Positions 1 to 8,050 of a stretch of 64,000 nucleotides of DNA are shown here, piece by piece; the first letter of the stretch is position 1, and each line of letters opens with the position of its first letter. Location: assembly GCA_023701205.1 (NCBI GenBank), contig JAMPXJ010000011.1, positions 1 through 64,000 of the forward strand, read 5' to 3'. The DNA is from Oligoflexia bacterium (GTDB taxonomy: Bacteria > Bdellovibrionota > UBA1018). A program made the translations under genes and the position numbers. The notes under the pieces are model-generated. The model searched no databases, was not told the origin of the DNA, and saw only the letters and a list, made by a program, of their open reading frames with translations.

Positions 1-275
1 CGTCCGACTTACGTCGATGCCGCGGTTCGCGTAGCGGCGAAAGGCACCCGGGCGGCTCCGCCCCTGCGAATTGCAGGTCCGAACCCATTCCAAAAACTCA
101 AAATCAGGTCCGCGTCCTGCCAAGACGCTGGTTTATCAACGGCCTGTTAAAGCGGCAGATAAACACGTTTCGGAACGTACGTATAATTTATCCTTGCGAC
201 GGAAAGTTCCTTTTGACCCCACCGCGGTCCCTGGTATGTACCGGCCAGGCTTGAACGTTAGAGATTAGGAATATC
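1..275. other. Leading non-coding stretch
   Basis: No convincing gene is visible before the small ORF at 276. The stretch holds two neighbouring hairpins: GGGCGG/CCGCCC around 51-64 and CTGC/GCAG around 66-78. It also has a perfect TATAAT at 182-187 with no recognisable -35 box. The hairpins could belong to the end of a transcript that begins outside the window. I tested them as the 3' half of a tRNA or tmRNA, but the T-arm and acceptor do not pair. Confidence 0.4.
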
Positions 276-470
276 ATGAAACCCATGCAACTCATTCTGA
301 CGCTCATCGCCGTTTTGATGCTCACTTTCCCGGCCTCCGCCGAGCCTGTGAAAAACGTCGATGATGCTTCCGCCGTTTGGGGTGCTTTCGTCCCCGTCAA
401 GCGCCGGTTCCTCTCCGACCAGGTCTACTTTTTTCCGGATAAGTGCTCCATCCGCTGGGCGGCTGAGTAA
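276..470 (+). CDS. Small secreted hypothetical protein
   Basis: A 64-residue ORF. The first 22 residues form a typical Sec signal peptide: basic MK start, a hydrophobic LILTLIAVLMLTF core, and an ASA cleavage site before EPVKN. The mature part would be only about 42 residues, basic and aromatic, with one Cys and no recognisable domain. The SD is weak (ATTAGGA about 6 nt upstream). A TATAAT at 182-187 could supply a promoter. The signal peptide is what makes it credible; it could still be a chance ORF or a fragment of a longer gene. Confidence 0.42.
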   Translation: MKPMQLILTLIAVLMLTFPASAEPVKNVDDASAVWGAFVPVKRRFLSDQVYFFPDKCSIRWAAE

Positions 471-540
471 GCGAATCTTAGTGGCCGGGCCAGTTTCACG
501 CGACCGAGCGATTTTGGCCGAAAATATCGGCGCTTGAGGC

Positions 541-546
541 TAGAAT
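541..546 (+). promoter_or_regulatory. -10 element for arfB (possible leaderless start)
   Basis: TAGAAT lies exactly six bases before the ATG at 553, so transcription would start on or next to the A of the start codon. No -35 with good spacing is visible (TTGGCC at 514 would need a 21-bp spacer), and there is no SD site. Confidence 0.4.
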
Positions 547-552
547 AGCCGC

Positions 553-954
553 ATGCGTATCCCAGTTTCAGAGTTCAAGATCACCTACGCCCGGAGCTCC
601 GGTCCTGGCGGACAGAACGTCAACAAGGTGAACAGCAAGGCCTTGCTCCGCTGGAATCTCCTGGAGAGCCCGAGCCTCTCGCCGGAGCTTCGGGCGCGGC
701 TCTTTGCACGGCTCCAGAACCGGCTGACCCGCGAAGGGGAGCTCTTGATCGCGAGCGATCGCTTTCGCGATCAGGGCCAGAACCGCGAGGACTGCATCGC
801 GAAGCTCCACGAAATTCTCGAAGCCGCGGCTTTCGTTCCCAAGACGCGCAGAAAGACCAAGCCCTCGCGTTCCAGCATCCGCAAAGGCAAGGAGTCGAAA
901 TCCCGGAACTCGGCCAAAAAAGCCCTGCGCCGCGCGCCGCCTCGGGAGAGCTGA
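553..954 (+). CDS. arfB: Peptidyl-tRNA hydrolase / ribosome rescue factor ArfB (YaeJ, ICT1 family)
   Basis: A 133-residue release-factor-like protein. The GGQ motif sits at residues 19-21 in the context SSGPGGQNVNKV, the catalytic loop that hydrolyses peptidyl-tRNA on stalled ribosomes. The length and the lysine/arginine-rich C-terminal tail (about residues 100-130, KTRRKTKPSR and later KSRNSAKKALRR) match ArfB. ArfB uses that tail to enter the empty mRNA channel. Full-length release factors have an additional stop-codon-reading domain, which is absent. No SD precedes the ATG; a -10-like TAGAAT ends six bases upstream. The gene converges on the ABC-F gene with a 4-bp gap, so two translation-related genes sit tail to tail. 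Confidence 0.93.
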   Translation: MRIPVSEFKITYARSSGPGGQNVNKVNSKALLRWNLLESPSLSPELRARLFARLQNRLTREGELLIASDRFRDQGQNREDCIAKLHEILEAAAFVPKTRRKTKPSRSSIRKGKESKSRNSAKKALRRAPPRES

Positions 955-958
955 CCGC

Positions 959-2584
959 TCAGGCCCTCGCCTTCGCGAAGCCTCCGCGGAGCTTCTCGGT
1001 GAGGTAGTCCTCATAGGGCTTCTCGAAATCGCTGCAGCCGCGGGCCCCGACCTCGATCACCCGGTTGGCCACCGTCTGGATGAACTGCTGGTCATGGGAC
1101 GAGAAGAGCACCGTGCCCGTGAAGCGGATCAGGCCGTTATTGACCGAGGTGATCGACTCCAGGTCGAGGTGATTGGTCGGCCCATCCAGGATGAGGACAT
1201 TCGATTCGCTCAGCATCATGCGCGAGAGCATGCAGCGCACGCGCTCGCCGCCGGAAAGCACTTTCGTTTTCTTGAGAGCCTCGTCGCCCGAAAAAAGCAT
1301 GCGACCCAAGAAGCCACGGACGAAGTTCTCGTTCTGGTCCGGCGAATACTGGCGAAGCCAGTCGATCAGATTGAGGTCGACGCCATCGAAGTACCGGGAG
1401 TTGTCCTTGGGAAAGTACGAGCGAGACGTCGTCACGCCCCAGGCGACCTGACCGCTGTCGGGTGAGAGCTCGCCGGCGAGGATCCCGAATAGCGTCGTCA
1501 CCGCGAGCTCCGTATCGCCGACGAAAACCGCCTTGTCGCCTTTCTTGAGCGTGAAGCTGACGTTATCGAGGACCTTCGTCCCGTCGATTGACTTCGAGAG
1601 CTTCTCGACGCTCAGGAGCCGGTCGCCGGCTTCGCGTTCCGCCTTGAAGCCCACGAACGGGTACTTGCGCGTCGAGGGTTTGATCTCCTCGAGCGAGAGC
1701 TTTTCGAGCTGCTTCTTGCGCGAGGTCGCCTGGCGGGACTTCGAGGCGTTGGCGCTGAAGCGCGCGATGAAAGCCTTGAGTTCCTCGGCCTTTTCCTCGG
1801 CGCGCTTCTTTTTTTCCTGCGCCTGCTTGAGCGCGAGCTGGCTCGACTCGTACCAGAAGTCGTAATTGCCCGTGTAAAGCTGGATCTTCCCGAAGTCGAT
1901 ATCCGCCATGTGGGTGCAGATCTGGTTGAGGAAGTGGCGGTCGTGCGAAACGACGATCACCGTCTTGTCGCACTCGATCAGGAACTCCTCGAGCCAGCGG
2001 ATCGCGGCCACGTCAAGGTGGTTGGTCGGCTCGTCCAGGAGCAGGATATCCGGCTGCCCGAAGAGCGCCTGCGCGAGCAGGACCTTGAGCTTTTCGGTGT
2101 CGCGAAGCTCGCGCATCTTTTTGGCGTGAAGCTCGGTGCCGATCCCGAGGCCCGCGAGCAGGACGGCCGCGTCGCTTTCGGCTTCCCAGCCGCGAAGCTC
2201 CGCGAAGAGCGCCTCGAGCTCGCCGGCGCGGGCGCCATCGGCCTCCGAGAAGTCCGGCTTGGCATAAAGCGCGTCTTTTTCGGCGATGATCGCGCTCAGG
2301 CGGGGTTGCCCCAGGATGACCGTCTTGAGGACATCCTCGTCATCGAAGGTGAAATGGTCCTGCCTCAGAAAAGCGATGCGCTCGCCCGGAGTCACGGTGA
2401 CCGTGCCTTTGTACGAGGAGTTCTCGCCGGAGAGGATCTTGAGAAAGGTCGACTTGCCGGCGCCGTTCGCGCCGATGAGGCCGTAGCAATTTCCCGGCAC
2501 GAACTTGATGTTCACATCATCGAATAGTTTTTGACTGCCATAACTGAGACTTACGCCCGAGGTGCTGATCATGTTCGGCACCAT
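959..2584 (-). CDS. ABC-F family ATPase (YkpA/YbiT type)
   Basis: A 541-residue cytosolic protein with two ABC cassettes and no membrane domain, the ABC-F plan for ribosome-acting ATPases. Cassette 1 is intact: Walker A GANGAGKS at about 38-45, LLLDEPTNHLD Walker B and an HDRHFL switch. The linker contains the conserved FSANASKSRQATSRKKQLEKL stretch (the P-site tRNA interaction motif region). Cassette 2 has GDTELAVTT in place of a P-loop, as in Bacillus YkpA. Its LSGGE signature is good. Its Walker B reads VLILDGPTNHLD, so the catalytic Glu is replaced by Gly468. The start is either ATG 2584 or the ATG at 2572 (MISTSG, which fits homologues better); neither has a clear SD. Confidence 0.93.
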   Translation of the reverse strand: MVPNMISTSGVSLSYGSQKLFDDVNIKFVPGNCYGLIGANGAGKSTFLKILSGENSSYKGTVTVTPGERIAFLRQDHFTFDDEDVLKTVILGQPRLSAIIAEKDALYAKPDFSEADGARAGELEALFAELRGWEAESDAAVLLAGLGIGTELHAKKMRELRDTEKLKVLLAQALFGQPDILLLDEPTNHLDVAAIRWLEEFLIECDKTVIVVSHDRHFLNQICTHMADIDFGKIQLYTGNYDFWYESSQLALKQAQEKKKRAEEKAEELKAFIARFSANASKSRQATSRKKQLEKLSLEEIKPSTRKYPFVGFKAEREAGDRLLSVEKLSKSIDGTKVLDNVSFTLKKGDKAVFVGDTELAVTTLFGILAGELSPDSGQVAWGVTTSRSYFPKDNSRYFDGVDLNLIDWLRQYSPDQNENFVRGFLGRMLFSGDEALKKTKVLSGGERVRCMLSRMMLSESNVLILDGPTNHLDLESITSVNNGLIRFTGTVLFSSHDQQFIQTVANRVIEVGARGCSDFEKPYEDYLTEKLRGGFAKARA

Positions 2585-2778
2585 ATAGGCACTGCGTCAT
2601 AAATACTAGGACTAAATAATGGGAGATTTAACGGGCGACAGGAAAAGGCGGATTGCCCGCATCACTCGTCGCGAGTAGACTAACGGTCTGTCTCCTGCCT
2701 TCCGACTCCGTTCCATGTTTCGTCCGTCCTGCATAACGTAACAGGTTGCTTGATCACGATTCCAATGGAGGGTCCGCC

Positions 2779-3267
2779 ATGAAATCACAGATAGTTTCTT
2801 TTCGCTGCGTACTCAGAAACAAGCTGGGCCACGTTCTCAGCTCGACCATCAATCACGATGTCATCACCGGGATGACCGCTTCAGCGCTGGATGGCGCCGA
2901 GCTTCCCGGCCTGGTGGAAGGGCTGGTCGATCTCAAGACGGGAGAACGGCGAAAGATTTCGATCTCCGCCGAGCGAGCCTATGGGCTTTATGACCCGGAC
3001 CTGGTGCTTGAGGTATCCCGCAAGAAGCTGGCGGGCGGTGCTCGGGTCAAGGTCGGGGACCTTGTCAGAACACGGTGCCGAAAAGGCAGGATGCGGCTGT
3101 TTCATGTGACTCAGGCCGGCGCGAGCGCCGTCCTTCTGGACGCCAACCATCCTTTGGCCGGTCAGGATCTCATTTTTGACATCGAGGCCGTCGAGGTGCG
3201 GGACGCGACTTCCGAAGAGGTGAGGGAATCTTTTGCGGTTCCTGCGCCGGGGCGTCTGATCCACTGA
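2779..3267 (+). CDS. SlyD-like FKBP-type peptidyl-prolyl isomerase
   Basis: A 162-residue protein. Residues about 40-75 (PGLVEGLVDLKTGERRKISI then AERAYGLYDPDLV) and the end (LLDANHPLAGQDLIFDIEAVEVRDAT) match the FKBP core of SlyD. The middle, RKKLAGGARVKVGDLVRT onward, corresponds to its insert-in-flap chaperone domain. SlyD-type enzymes isomerise X-Pro bonds and hold unfolded chains. The His/Cys-rich metal-binding tail of E. coli SlyD is missing. The N-terminal part is diverged, so catalytic activity is not assured. The start is chosen at 2779 because GGAGGG lies six bases upstream; an upstream in-frame start would add only 11 unlikely residues. Confidence 0.85.
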   Translation: MKSQIVSFRCVLRNKLGHVLSSTINHDVITGMTASALDGAELPGLVEGLVDLKTGERRKISISAERAYGLYDPDLVLEVSRKKLAGGARVKVGDLVRTRCRKGRMRLFHVTQAGASAVLLDANHPLAGQDLIFDIEAVEVRDATSEEVRESFAVPAPGRLIH

Positions 3268-3313
3268 CTTGATGCCAGCGGTATCGCGCTTGCTCGACCG
3301 AAGAAGTTGCGCG

Positions 3314-3961
3314 TCAGAAGGGGATCTGACAGGCGAGAAAAATGTCACCCGTCGGAGTGATGCCTGCAACCGTCGTGGTCCGGTCGAGTGAGTCCACGAG
3401 GCGCTCCTCCGCCTTCTTGTGAAAAAGGTGATAGGCGGAAAGCCCGAAGAGGATGCTCGCGGTCGCGATACTGGCCGTGCTCTGACTTGAGTTGATGAGC
3501 AGTGCTCCCGCGCCCAGCTCGACTCCGCCCCAGAGGTAGCGCCGGAATCTCACGCTATCCGCTCGCTCCAGCAGGACTTGCCTTGAATGTCCTTCCCGGC
3601 GAAGTCTCCATTGCGCGGAATCCTCCTCCGGGCCGGACAGCCGCTCCACCCGCTTTTTCAAGGTCGTCCAGGGGGAATCCGTCAGGACCGTGTAACCACC
3701 ATAAAGCACGGAATAGATCCCGGCCGGAACCAGCGTGTAGTTGCCAATGTCGCGAAGCGTGCTCCCCGACGTGGTTGTGATGTACGGCAGCGAGATGGCA
3801 ACGGCTCCTCCCACGAGATAGGAGACGCCTTCGAGCTTGCGATCCCGCTCGTCTTGGACCGCGGCCGAATCGATGTAGGGCCACAGCTCCAGCTTTTCGC
3901 CGGCGTGCGCCGCTTGCATCAGATACAGGCTGGTTAGGAACAGGCTGAGAAGAGCTTTCAT
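3314..3961 (-). CDS. Exported membrane protein of unknown function
   Basis: A 215-residue protein with a signal peptide (MKALLSLFLTSLYLMQAAHA, cleavage before GEKLE). At least three hydrophobic stretches follow: about 52-65 VSYLVGGAVAISLPY, 80-98 and 150-190. It ends in CQIPF, an aromatic terminus typical of envelope proteins. No family is recognised. The start at 3961 is preferred because GAAGGA lies six bases upstream; the ATG at 3967 abuts that SD. It is the last gene of a three-gene operon, 10 bp after the beta-barrel gene, so it may help assemble or anchor that complex (inference). Confidence 0.75.
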   Translation of the reverse strand: MKALLSLFLTSLYLMQAAHAGEKLELWPYIDSAAVQDERDRKLEGVSYLVGGAVAISLPYITTTSGSTLRDIGNYTLVPAGIYSVLYGGYTVLTDSPWTTLKKRVERLSGPEEDSAQWRLRREGHSRQVLLERADSVRFRRYLWGGVELGAGALLINSSQSTASIATASILFGLSAYHLFHKKAEERLVDSLDRTTTVAGITPTGDIFLACQIPF

Positions 3962-3971
3962 ACGCATTCCT

Positions 3972-5072
3972 TCAGATCTCGATCTTGAACCAATAAACCC
4001 GGTCAGTGACGTTATGAGCCAGATTCGAGTATTCCACTCCATACGTCGCCATACTGAACTTGACGATGGGAAGCCCGAGAGTCAGTCCGTAAGTCAGCAT
4101 CGCATCGCTGACGCCGATCGAGGTCTTGAATTTGCCGATGGTCCCCTCGAGCCCCGCATGCTGCTTGAGCCAGAAGTTTTCGTCGCGCGTGAGCCTGGAG
4201 AGGGAGTAGTAGCCGCGGAGGCTTCCCCACCAAAGTCGGCCCAGCTCGATGCTTGCTCCCGGTTGGAGGTCCAGGGTGTCGGTGTCCGGCATGTTTTCAA
4301 GCGGGCTGCCGTAAGCCGGGATTCCGGAGAGCACCGCCGAGAGCGTCATCTCTCGCGGGGTGTCGAGGATCGCGGCGGCCCCCAGTCTCGCCCGTACCCA
4401 TTGTCCATTCACGGTAGCGATCTGATCGTACTGGCTGCTGATTTGGTTGAAAACAAATCGATTCGCGGTCGCTGAGGTGTATTTGATCGCGGTCCCGATG
4501 GTCAGCGATCTCACCCGGGGGATCGTCACCGGCAAACGCCGCGAGTAACCGATACGGAGGCTGCTGAAGGCATAGGTGTAGAGTTCACCGAAAGGAAGGA
4601 CAGGGTCATGAACGAAGAGCGCCGCTCCGAAGTTCGCAGGCGAATAGCTGAAGCCGAAGCTTCCCACGCGGAGCCCGAGGTCCAGCTCGAGCTTCGCCGT
4701 CTGGCGGGAAACGAAATTCCAGGTTTTCAGCAGCTTTTCCCTATAGCGATCGGTTGAAAAGACCACTTGGGTTTGCTCCCAGCCATCGATCGTGTCGATC
4801 ATCGATTCGTTGAATCGCGTGCTCATCGAGGCGAACGGCCTTACGTTCTCATCGTCGGAGACGAGGAAAGCCGGATTCCAATCAAAACAGGCCAGATCAG
4901 TGCAGGCGGCGGGGCCCGTGAATCCCCGGGCGGCGATCTCGGGATCGTAGACTCCTTCGAGGAGGCGCACCTCCCCAAACGAGGGGTTCTCGGAAACGAG
5001 AGCAGCGATGAGGCAGGCGATCGCGCTTCTAACCACGCGCGAAACGCTGCTTGATTTTCTTGAGGTCTTCAT
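3972..5072 (-). CDS. Outer-membrane beta-barrel protein (uncharacterised)
   Basis: A 366-residue protein. The N-terminus has a basic patch and a hydrophobic segment (SAIACLIAALVS). It then shows alternating-pattern strands rich in aromatic and glycine residues throughout, and ends in RVYWFKIEI, a terminal aromatic beta-signal expected for BAM-inserted barrels. The layout recalls OmpP1/FadL- or PorV-like barrels, but no motif fixes the family. Two cysteines (TGPAACTDLAC) near residue 57 may form a disulphide. The ATG at 5072 overlaps the upstream lipoprotein gene by 44 bp. A GTG at codon 13 overlaps its stop and is an alternative, translationally coupled start. Confidence 0.8.
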   Translation of the reverse strand: MKTSRKSSSVSRVVRSAIACLIAALVSENPSFGEVRLLEGVYDPEIAARGFTGPAACTDLACFDWNPAFLVSDDENVRPFASMSTRFNESMIDTIDGWEQTQVVFSTDRYREKLLKTWNFVSRQTAKLELDLGLRVGSFGFSYSPANFGAALFVHDPVLPFGELYTYAFSSLRIGYSRRLPVTIPRVRSLTIGTAIKYTSATANRFVFNQISSQYDQIATVNGQWVRARLGAAAILDTPREMTLSAVLSGIPAYGSPLENMPDTDTLDLQPGASIELGRLWWGSLRGYYSLSRLTRDENFWLKQHAGLEGTIGKFKTSIGVSDAMLTYGLTLGLPIVKFSMATYGVEYSNLAHNVTDRVYWFKIEI

Positions 5073-5844
5073 CGGTCAACTGCTCGCAGGAGGGGTATTG
5101 CTCGAGCCAATTCAGCGAGCTGGTCAGCTTGCCAAGTTCTGTGATGTTCCGGAGGTCGGAGTTCCCGTGATCGCCAAGCAGGGCTGCCGCCATCGCGAGA
5201 TTCCGCGCGTATTCGCTTGATCGCAGGGAGCTTCCGGTCGCTTGCGCGAACCCATCACAGAGATCACGCGGAGTCTTCCGTTCGAGCAATCTCTCCACGG
5301 CTGGGACCGTCGCGGTATTGAGCTCATTGATGAGCGCCCAGAAGTTCACGAAAACCGTCTTGACGAGGATGCGTTTGGACCCCGTCGGACCTTCGGAGGC
5401 CCTCAGCCTTTCATTGCAGAGTTTCAGGGCTTTGGTCAGGTGTGGCATCCCGTGAAGGTTAAGGTCGGGGGGAACAAGCCGCTGGACGATTGCTTTGTAC
5501 TCCAGAAACGTGAGCGGAACTTCGCTGTCTCCGCCGGCGGCCCTGAGTTCGGCTCTCGCGCCTTGGATTCCCTGGTAAGTCTCGGCCCAGTGGCCGAGGG
5601 CATCGATCAGATCGACACCGCTCTTTCCGAGGTACGCCGACGAGAGGAGGTCGATGTACTCTTCAGAAGCCTGGATTTCGGGCTCGTCTTCACCGAGTCG
5701 TTCCAGGCGTTCGAGCGCCTGCTGATATTGGCGCGTATCGATTTCCTGTTGAGCGCGGCTCATCTCGTCTTTGGCGGTGGCGCAGCCATTAGCCAGGAGC
5801 AGGACGGTGATCAGAAGTGAAAGAATAGTCTTCAGTTTGCGCAT
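5029..5844 (-). CDS. Lipoprotein of unknown function
   Basis: A 271-residue protein beginning MRKLKTILSLLITVLLLANGCAT, a lipoprotein signal peptide with the acylated Cys in LANGC (a slightly atypical box). The mature region starts helical with repeat-like spacing (RAQQEIDTRQYQQALERLERL), like the first TPR-type hairpin, and stays largely alpha-helical. It is the first gene of the operon with the beta-barrel and a membrane protein. A periplasmic or inner-leaflet partner of that barrel is plausible. The start is set at 5844 because the signal peptide begins there; the SD is poor. Confidence 0.8.
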   Translation of the reverse strand: MRKLKTILSLLITVLLLANGCATAKDEMSRAQQEIDTRQYQQALERLERLGEDEPEIQASEEYIDLLSSAYLGKSGVDLIDALGHWAETYQGIQGARAELRAAGGDSEVPLTFLEYKAIVQRLVPPDLNLHGMPHLTKALKLCNERLRASEGPTGSKRILVKTVFVNFWALINELNTATVPAVERLLERKTPRDLCDGFAQATGSSLRSSEYARNLAMAAALLGDHGNSDLRNITELGKLTSSLNWLEQYPSCEQLTDEDLKKIKQRFARG

Positions 5845-5861
5845 AGTTAACCCATCAGGCG

Positions 5862-5896
5862 TTGCTAGGGTTAGCAATGCCGACTAAAAGAGTCAA
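5862..5896 (-). promoter_or_regulatory. Promoter with overlapping inverted repeat, envelope operon
   Basis: On the minus strand TTGACT (5896-5891) and TAACCC (5873-5868) are spaced by 17 bp. A perfect 6-bp inverted repeat, TTGCTA/TAGCAA with a 4-base centre (5862-5877), covers the -10 and could be a repressor operator. The -10 is weak, so confidence is modest. On the plus strand TATATT at 5905-5910 may serve the divergent gene at 5980. Confidence 0.4.
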
Positions 5897-5979
5897 GTGT
5901 TATTTATATTGTTGAATCTCCAGCCAATTCACATGGAGAGGCTCTGCCCGCGTGGTAAGAACCGGCCAAGGACAAAACC

Positions 5980-7578
5980 ATGGGTTCAGCACGTCCGGCG
6001 CATCCAGCACGGGAAATCACCGCGCGCTTCGCGAAGCTGCCGATCAGAAACAGAAACACCTGGGCCGGGGCGCTGCTGGTCCTGGTCTCCGTGCTTTCGT
6101 TCGCGGGCTCTGTCCGCGGCCCGTTTCTCTGGGATGAGCTTGACGTCATCGTTCAGGATCCTTCCGTCGCTTCGCTCGGCAATATCCCGTCCTTCTTCGT
6201 TAAAAGCAGCGAGCCTCCGCGCGAGTACGATTCGCGCGCTCTCTTCCAGCTCAAATACTATCGCCCCGTCACCAAGAGCGTGATCGCGCTTGAGCGCGCG
6301 GCTCTCGGCGACTGGACGACGGGCTACCATCTGGTCAGCGTTTTCCTGAACGCCGCCGTGTGCGTCGTTTTTTTTCTTCTGGTGAAGGCCATCACCGGCC
6401 ACGTTCCGCTCGCGCTTTTCGCCTCGCTTCTTTACGCCGTGAATCCCTCGCGCGGGGAGGCCGTGAACTGGATCTACAGCGTCTCAAGCATTCTCGAGGG
6501 ACTCTTCGCGCTGCTTTCGCTTCTATTCTTCGTGCAGGGCCGCAAGGCGGCGTCCTGGGTTGCGTTCGGAGCGGCGCTCTTGTCACGCGAGAGCGCGCTG
6601 CACGTCCTGCCCGTGCTCGGTGCCTACGAACTCTGCCTGAGTCGGCGAACCGTTCGCGAAAAAGCGCGGATTCTCCTCCCGTTCGCGGCGATCGGCGCGG
6701 GATTCCTGCTCTTGCGGTACGCCATCGTGGGGCAGCTGCCGCCGCTCTCGACGCTTGCGCCCGTCACCTTCCTGAATACCTGCGCGGTGGTCTTCCAGAG
6801 GCTGCTCAAGCTTTCTTTCGTTCCGGATTCGGCCGTGGCGCTCTACCGGCTCGAGACTTTCCCGGCGCTCACGCTCGAGGTCGCGCTTTCCTGGGGCGTG
6901 GTCATCGCTTTCGCCTGTCTCGGGGCCTTCCTGTGGAAGCGTGACCGCGCGGCTGCGTTCTGGTGGGCCTGGATCCCGGCCTGGCTTCTGCTCCAGTTCA
7001 ATGTCGGAGGGCAGGGCGAGGGCCTGCTGGCCGAAAAGCACATGTATCTCGCCTGGGGCGGGTTTGCGGTGCTGATCGCGGCGTTTTTGCTTCGAGTTCG
7101 CCATGGGCTTCCCGCTCTGCTGCTGCTCATCGCCCTTCATGGGGGCGTCACGGTCTGGCGCGCGACCTATTGGAACGAACCCGTGGAATTCTTCGGTGCC
7201 GTGCTGCGCTTCTCGCCGGATTACTGGCAGGCGCGCTATTCGCTGGCGCTCACGCTCGGGGAACGGGGCTTGTTCGCCGAGGCGGCCCCGCATCTGGAGC
7301 GAGTCCTCGAGCAGCAGCCCCTGAACTCCCCGGCGCTCAACGGGCTGGCCAACTGCCGCTATGCGCTCGGCGACCCGGGTGCGGCCGAGGAACTTTGGGA
7401 GAAGGCACTCGCGGCGGATCCCAGGAATTCCTCGGCGTCGTTCAATCTGGGCTTCCTGGCGGAAAGACGCGGGGATCTTCCGACCGCATTGGAGTATTAC
7501 CAGCGCACGCTCGCGCTCGGCGACGGCGTCGCCCCCCGGGCCGCGGAGAAGCTGCGGGCGCTCACGCAGGGGCTCTAA
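5980..7578 (+). CDS. GT-C-type membrane protein with C-terminal TPR repeats (TMTC/glycosyltransferase-39-like)
   Basis: A 532-residue protein. About ten hydrophobic segments between residues 28 and 400 are followed by three to four tetratricopeptide repeats (about 405-525: YWQARYSLALTLGERGLFAEA, then ALNGLANCRYALGDPGAAEELWEKAL, and so on). The first periplasmic loop begins GPFLWDELDVIVQDP (residues 48-62), the acidic DE/DD signature of polyprenyl-phosphate-dependent GT-C glycosyltransferases, as in TMTC O-mannosyltransferases. It probably transfers a sugar from a lipid carrier to exported proteins or glycans, with the TPRs as docking module. The donor and acceptor cannot be read from sequence. 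AAGGA lies seven bases before the ATG. Confidence 0.85.
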   Translation: MGSARPAHPAREITARFAKLPIRNRNTWAGALLVLVSVLSFAGSVRGPFLWDELDVIVQDPSVASLGNIPSFFVKSSEPPREYDSRALFQLKYYRPVTKSVIALERAALGDWTTGYHLVSVFLNAAVCVVFFLLVKAITGHVPLALFASLLYAVNPSRGEAVNWIYSVSSILEGLFALLSLLFFVQGRKAASWVAFGAALLSRESALHVLPVLGAYELCLSRRTVREKARILLPFAAIGAGFLLLRYAIVGQLPPLSTLAPVTFLNTCAVVFQRLLKLSFVPDSAVALYRLETFPALTLEVALSWGVVIAFACLGAFLWKRDRAAAFWWAWIPAWLLLQFNVGGQGEGLLAEKHMYLAWGGFAVLIAAFLLRVRHGLPALLLLIALHGGVTVWRATYWNEPVEFFGAVLRFSPDYWQARYSLALTLGERGLFAEAAPHLERVLEQQPLNSPALNGLANCRYALGDPGAAEELWEKALAADPRNSSASFNLGFLAERRGDLPTALEYYQRTLALGDGVAPRAAEKLRALTQGL

Positions 7579-7958
7579 GCGGAGCGCGAATCCGAAACGA
7601 CGGGCTTGAAGCCGCCCCAGAACATGCGCATTCCATCGAAGGGCATTTCCCGGGAATTCATGAGCTCCGCGAGCCGAGGATCCGACATCGCCTTCTTGAG
7701 CACCCGATCCCGGTGCGCCTTCGATTTGTAGGTGATCCACGAGAGGAAGACGACCTCGCCTTTCTTGAGCTTCACGCTTTGGGGAAACGAGGTGACCTTC
7801 CCGGGCTTCACGTCATCCGCGATGCACTCGACATAGTCGATCGCGCCGTGATCGAGCCAGACCCGAGCTGAGACCTTTGCCCATTTCCGGTAGATATTCA
7901 CCTTGCTCTTCGGAACGGGAAGGACAAAGCCGTCGACGTAGCGGAACGATTTCTTCAT
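7575..7958 (-). CDS. DUF1428 family protein (YbaA-like)
   Basis: A 127-residue cytosolic protein. It matches the DUF1428/YbaA family along its length: FRYVDGFVLPVPKSK at the N-terminus, YVECIADDVKPGKVT in the middle, WITYKSKAHRD and MPFDGMRMFWGGF at the end. The fold is a dimeric alpha/beta ferredoxin-like barrel of unknown biochemical role. The ATG at 7958 has AGGAG seven bases upstream. The 3' end overlaps the converging GT-C gene by 4 bp. Confidence 0.9.
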   Translation of the reverse strand: MKKSFRYVDGFVLPVPKSKVNIYRKWAKVSARVWLDHGAIDYVECIADDVKPGKVTSFPQSVKLKKGEVVFLSWITYKSKAHRDRVLKKAMSDPRLAELMNSREMPFDGMRMFWGGFKPVVSDSRSA

Positions 7959-8050
7959 TTTGTTTCTCCTCATCAATTCGGTTTCTCGGTTTCGCGAGCA
8001 TCAGCCCGGAGGGATGATCCTAGCGGAGGGGCGGCCAAATTTCAAAAAAT

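Noticed and set aside
1..120. Possible tRNA or tmRNA 3' end near GGTCCGAACCC
   Set aside because: The putative T-stem does not pair, no acceptor strand or CCA is present, and no 5' half is visible.
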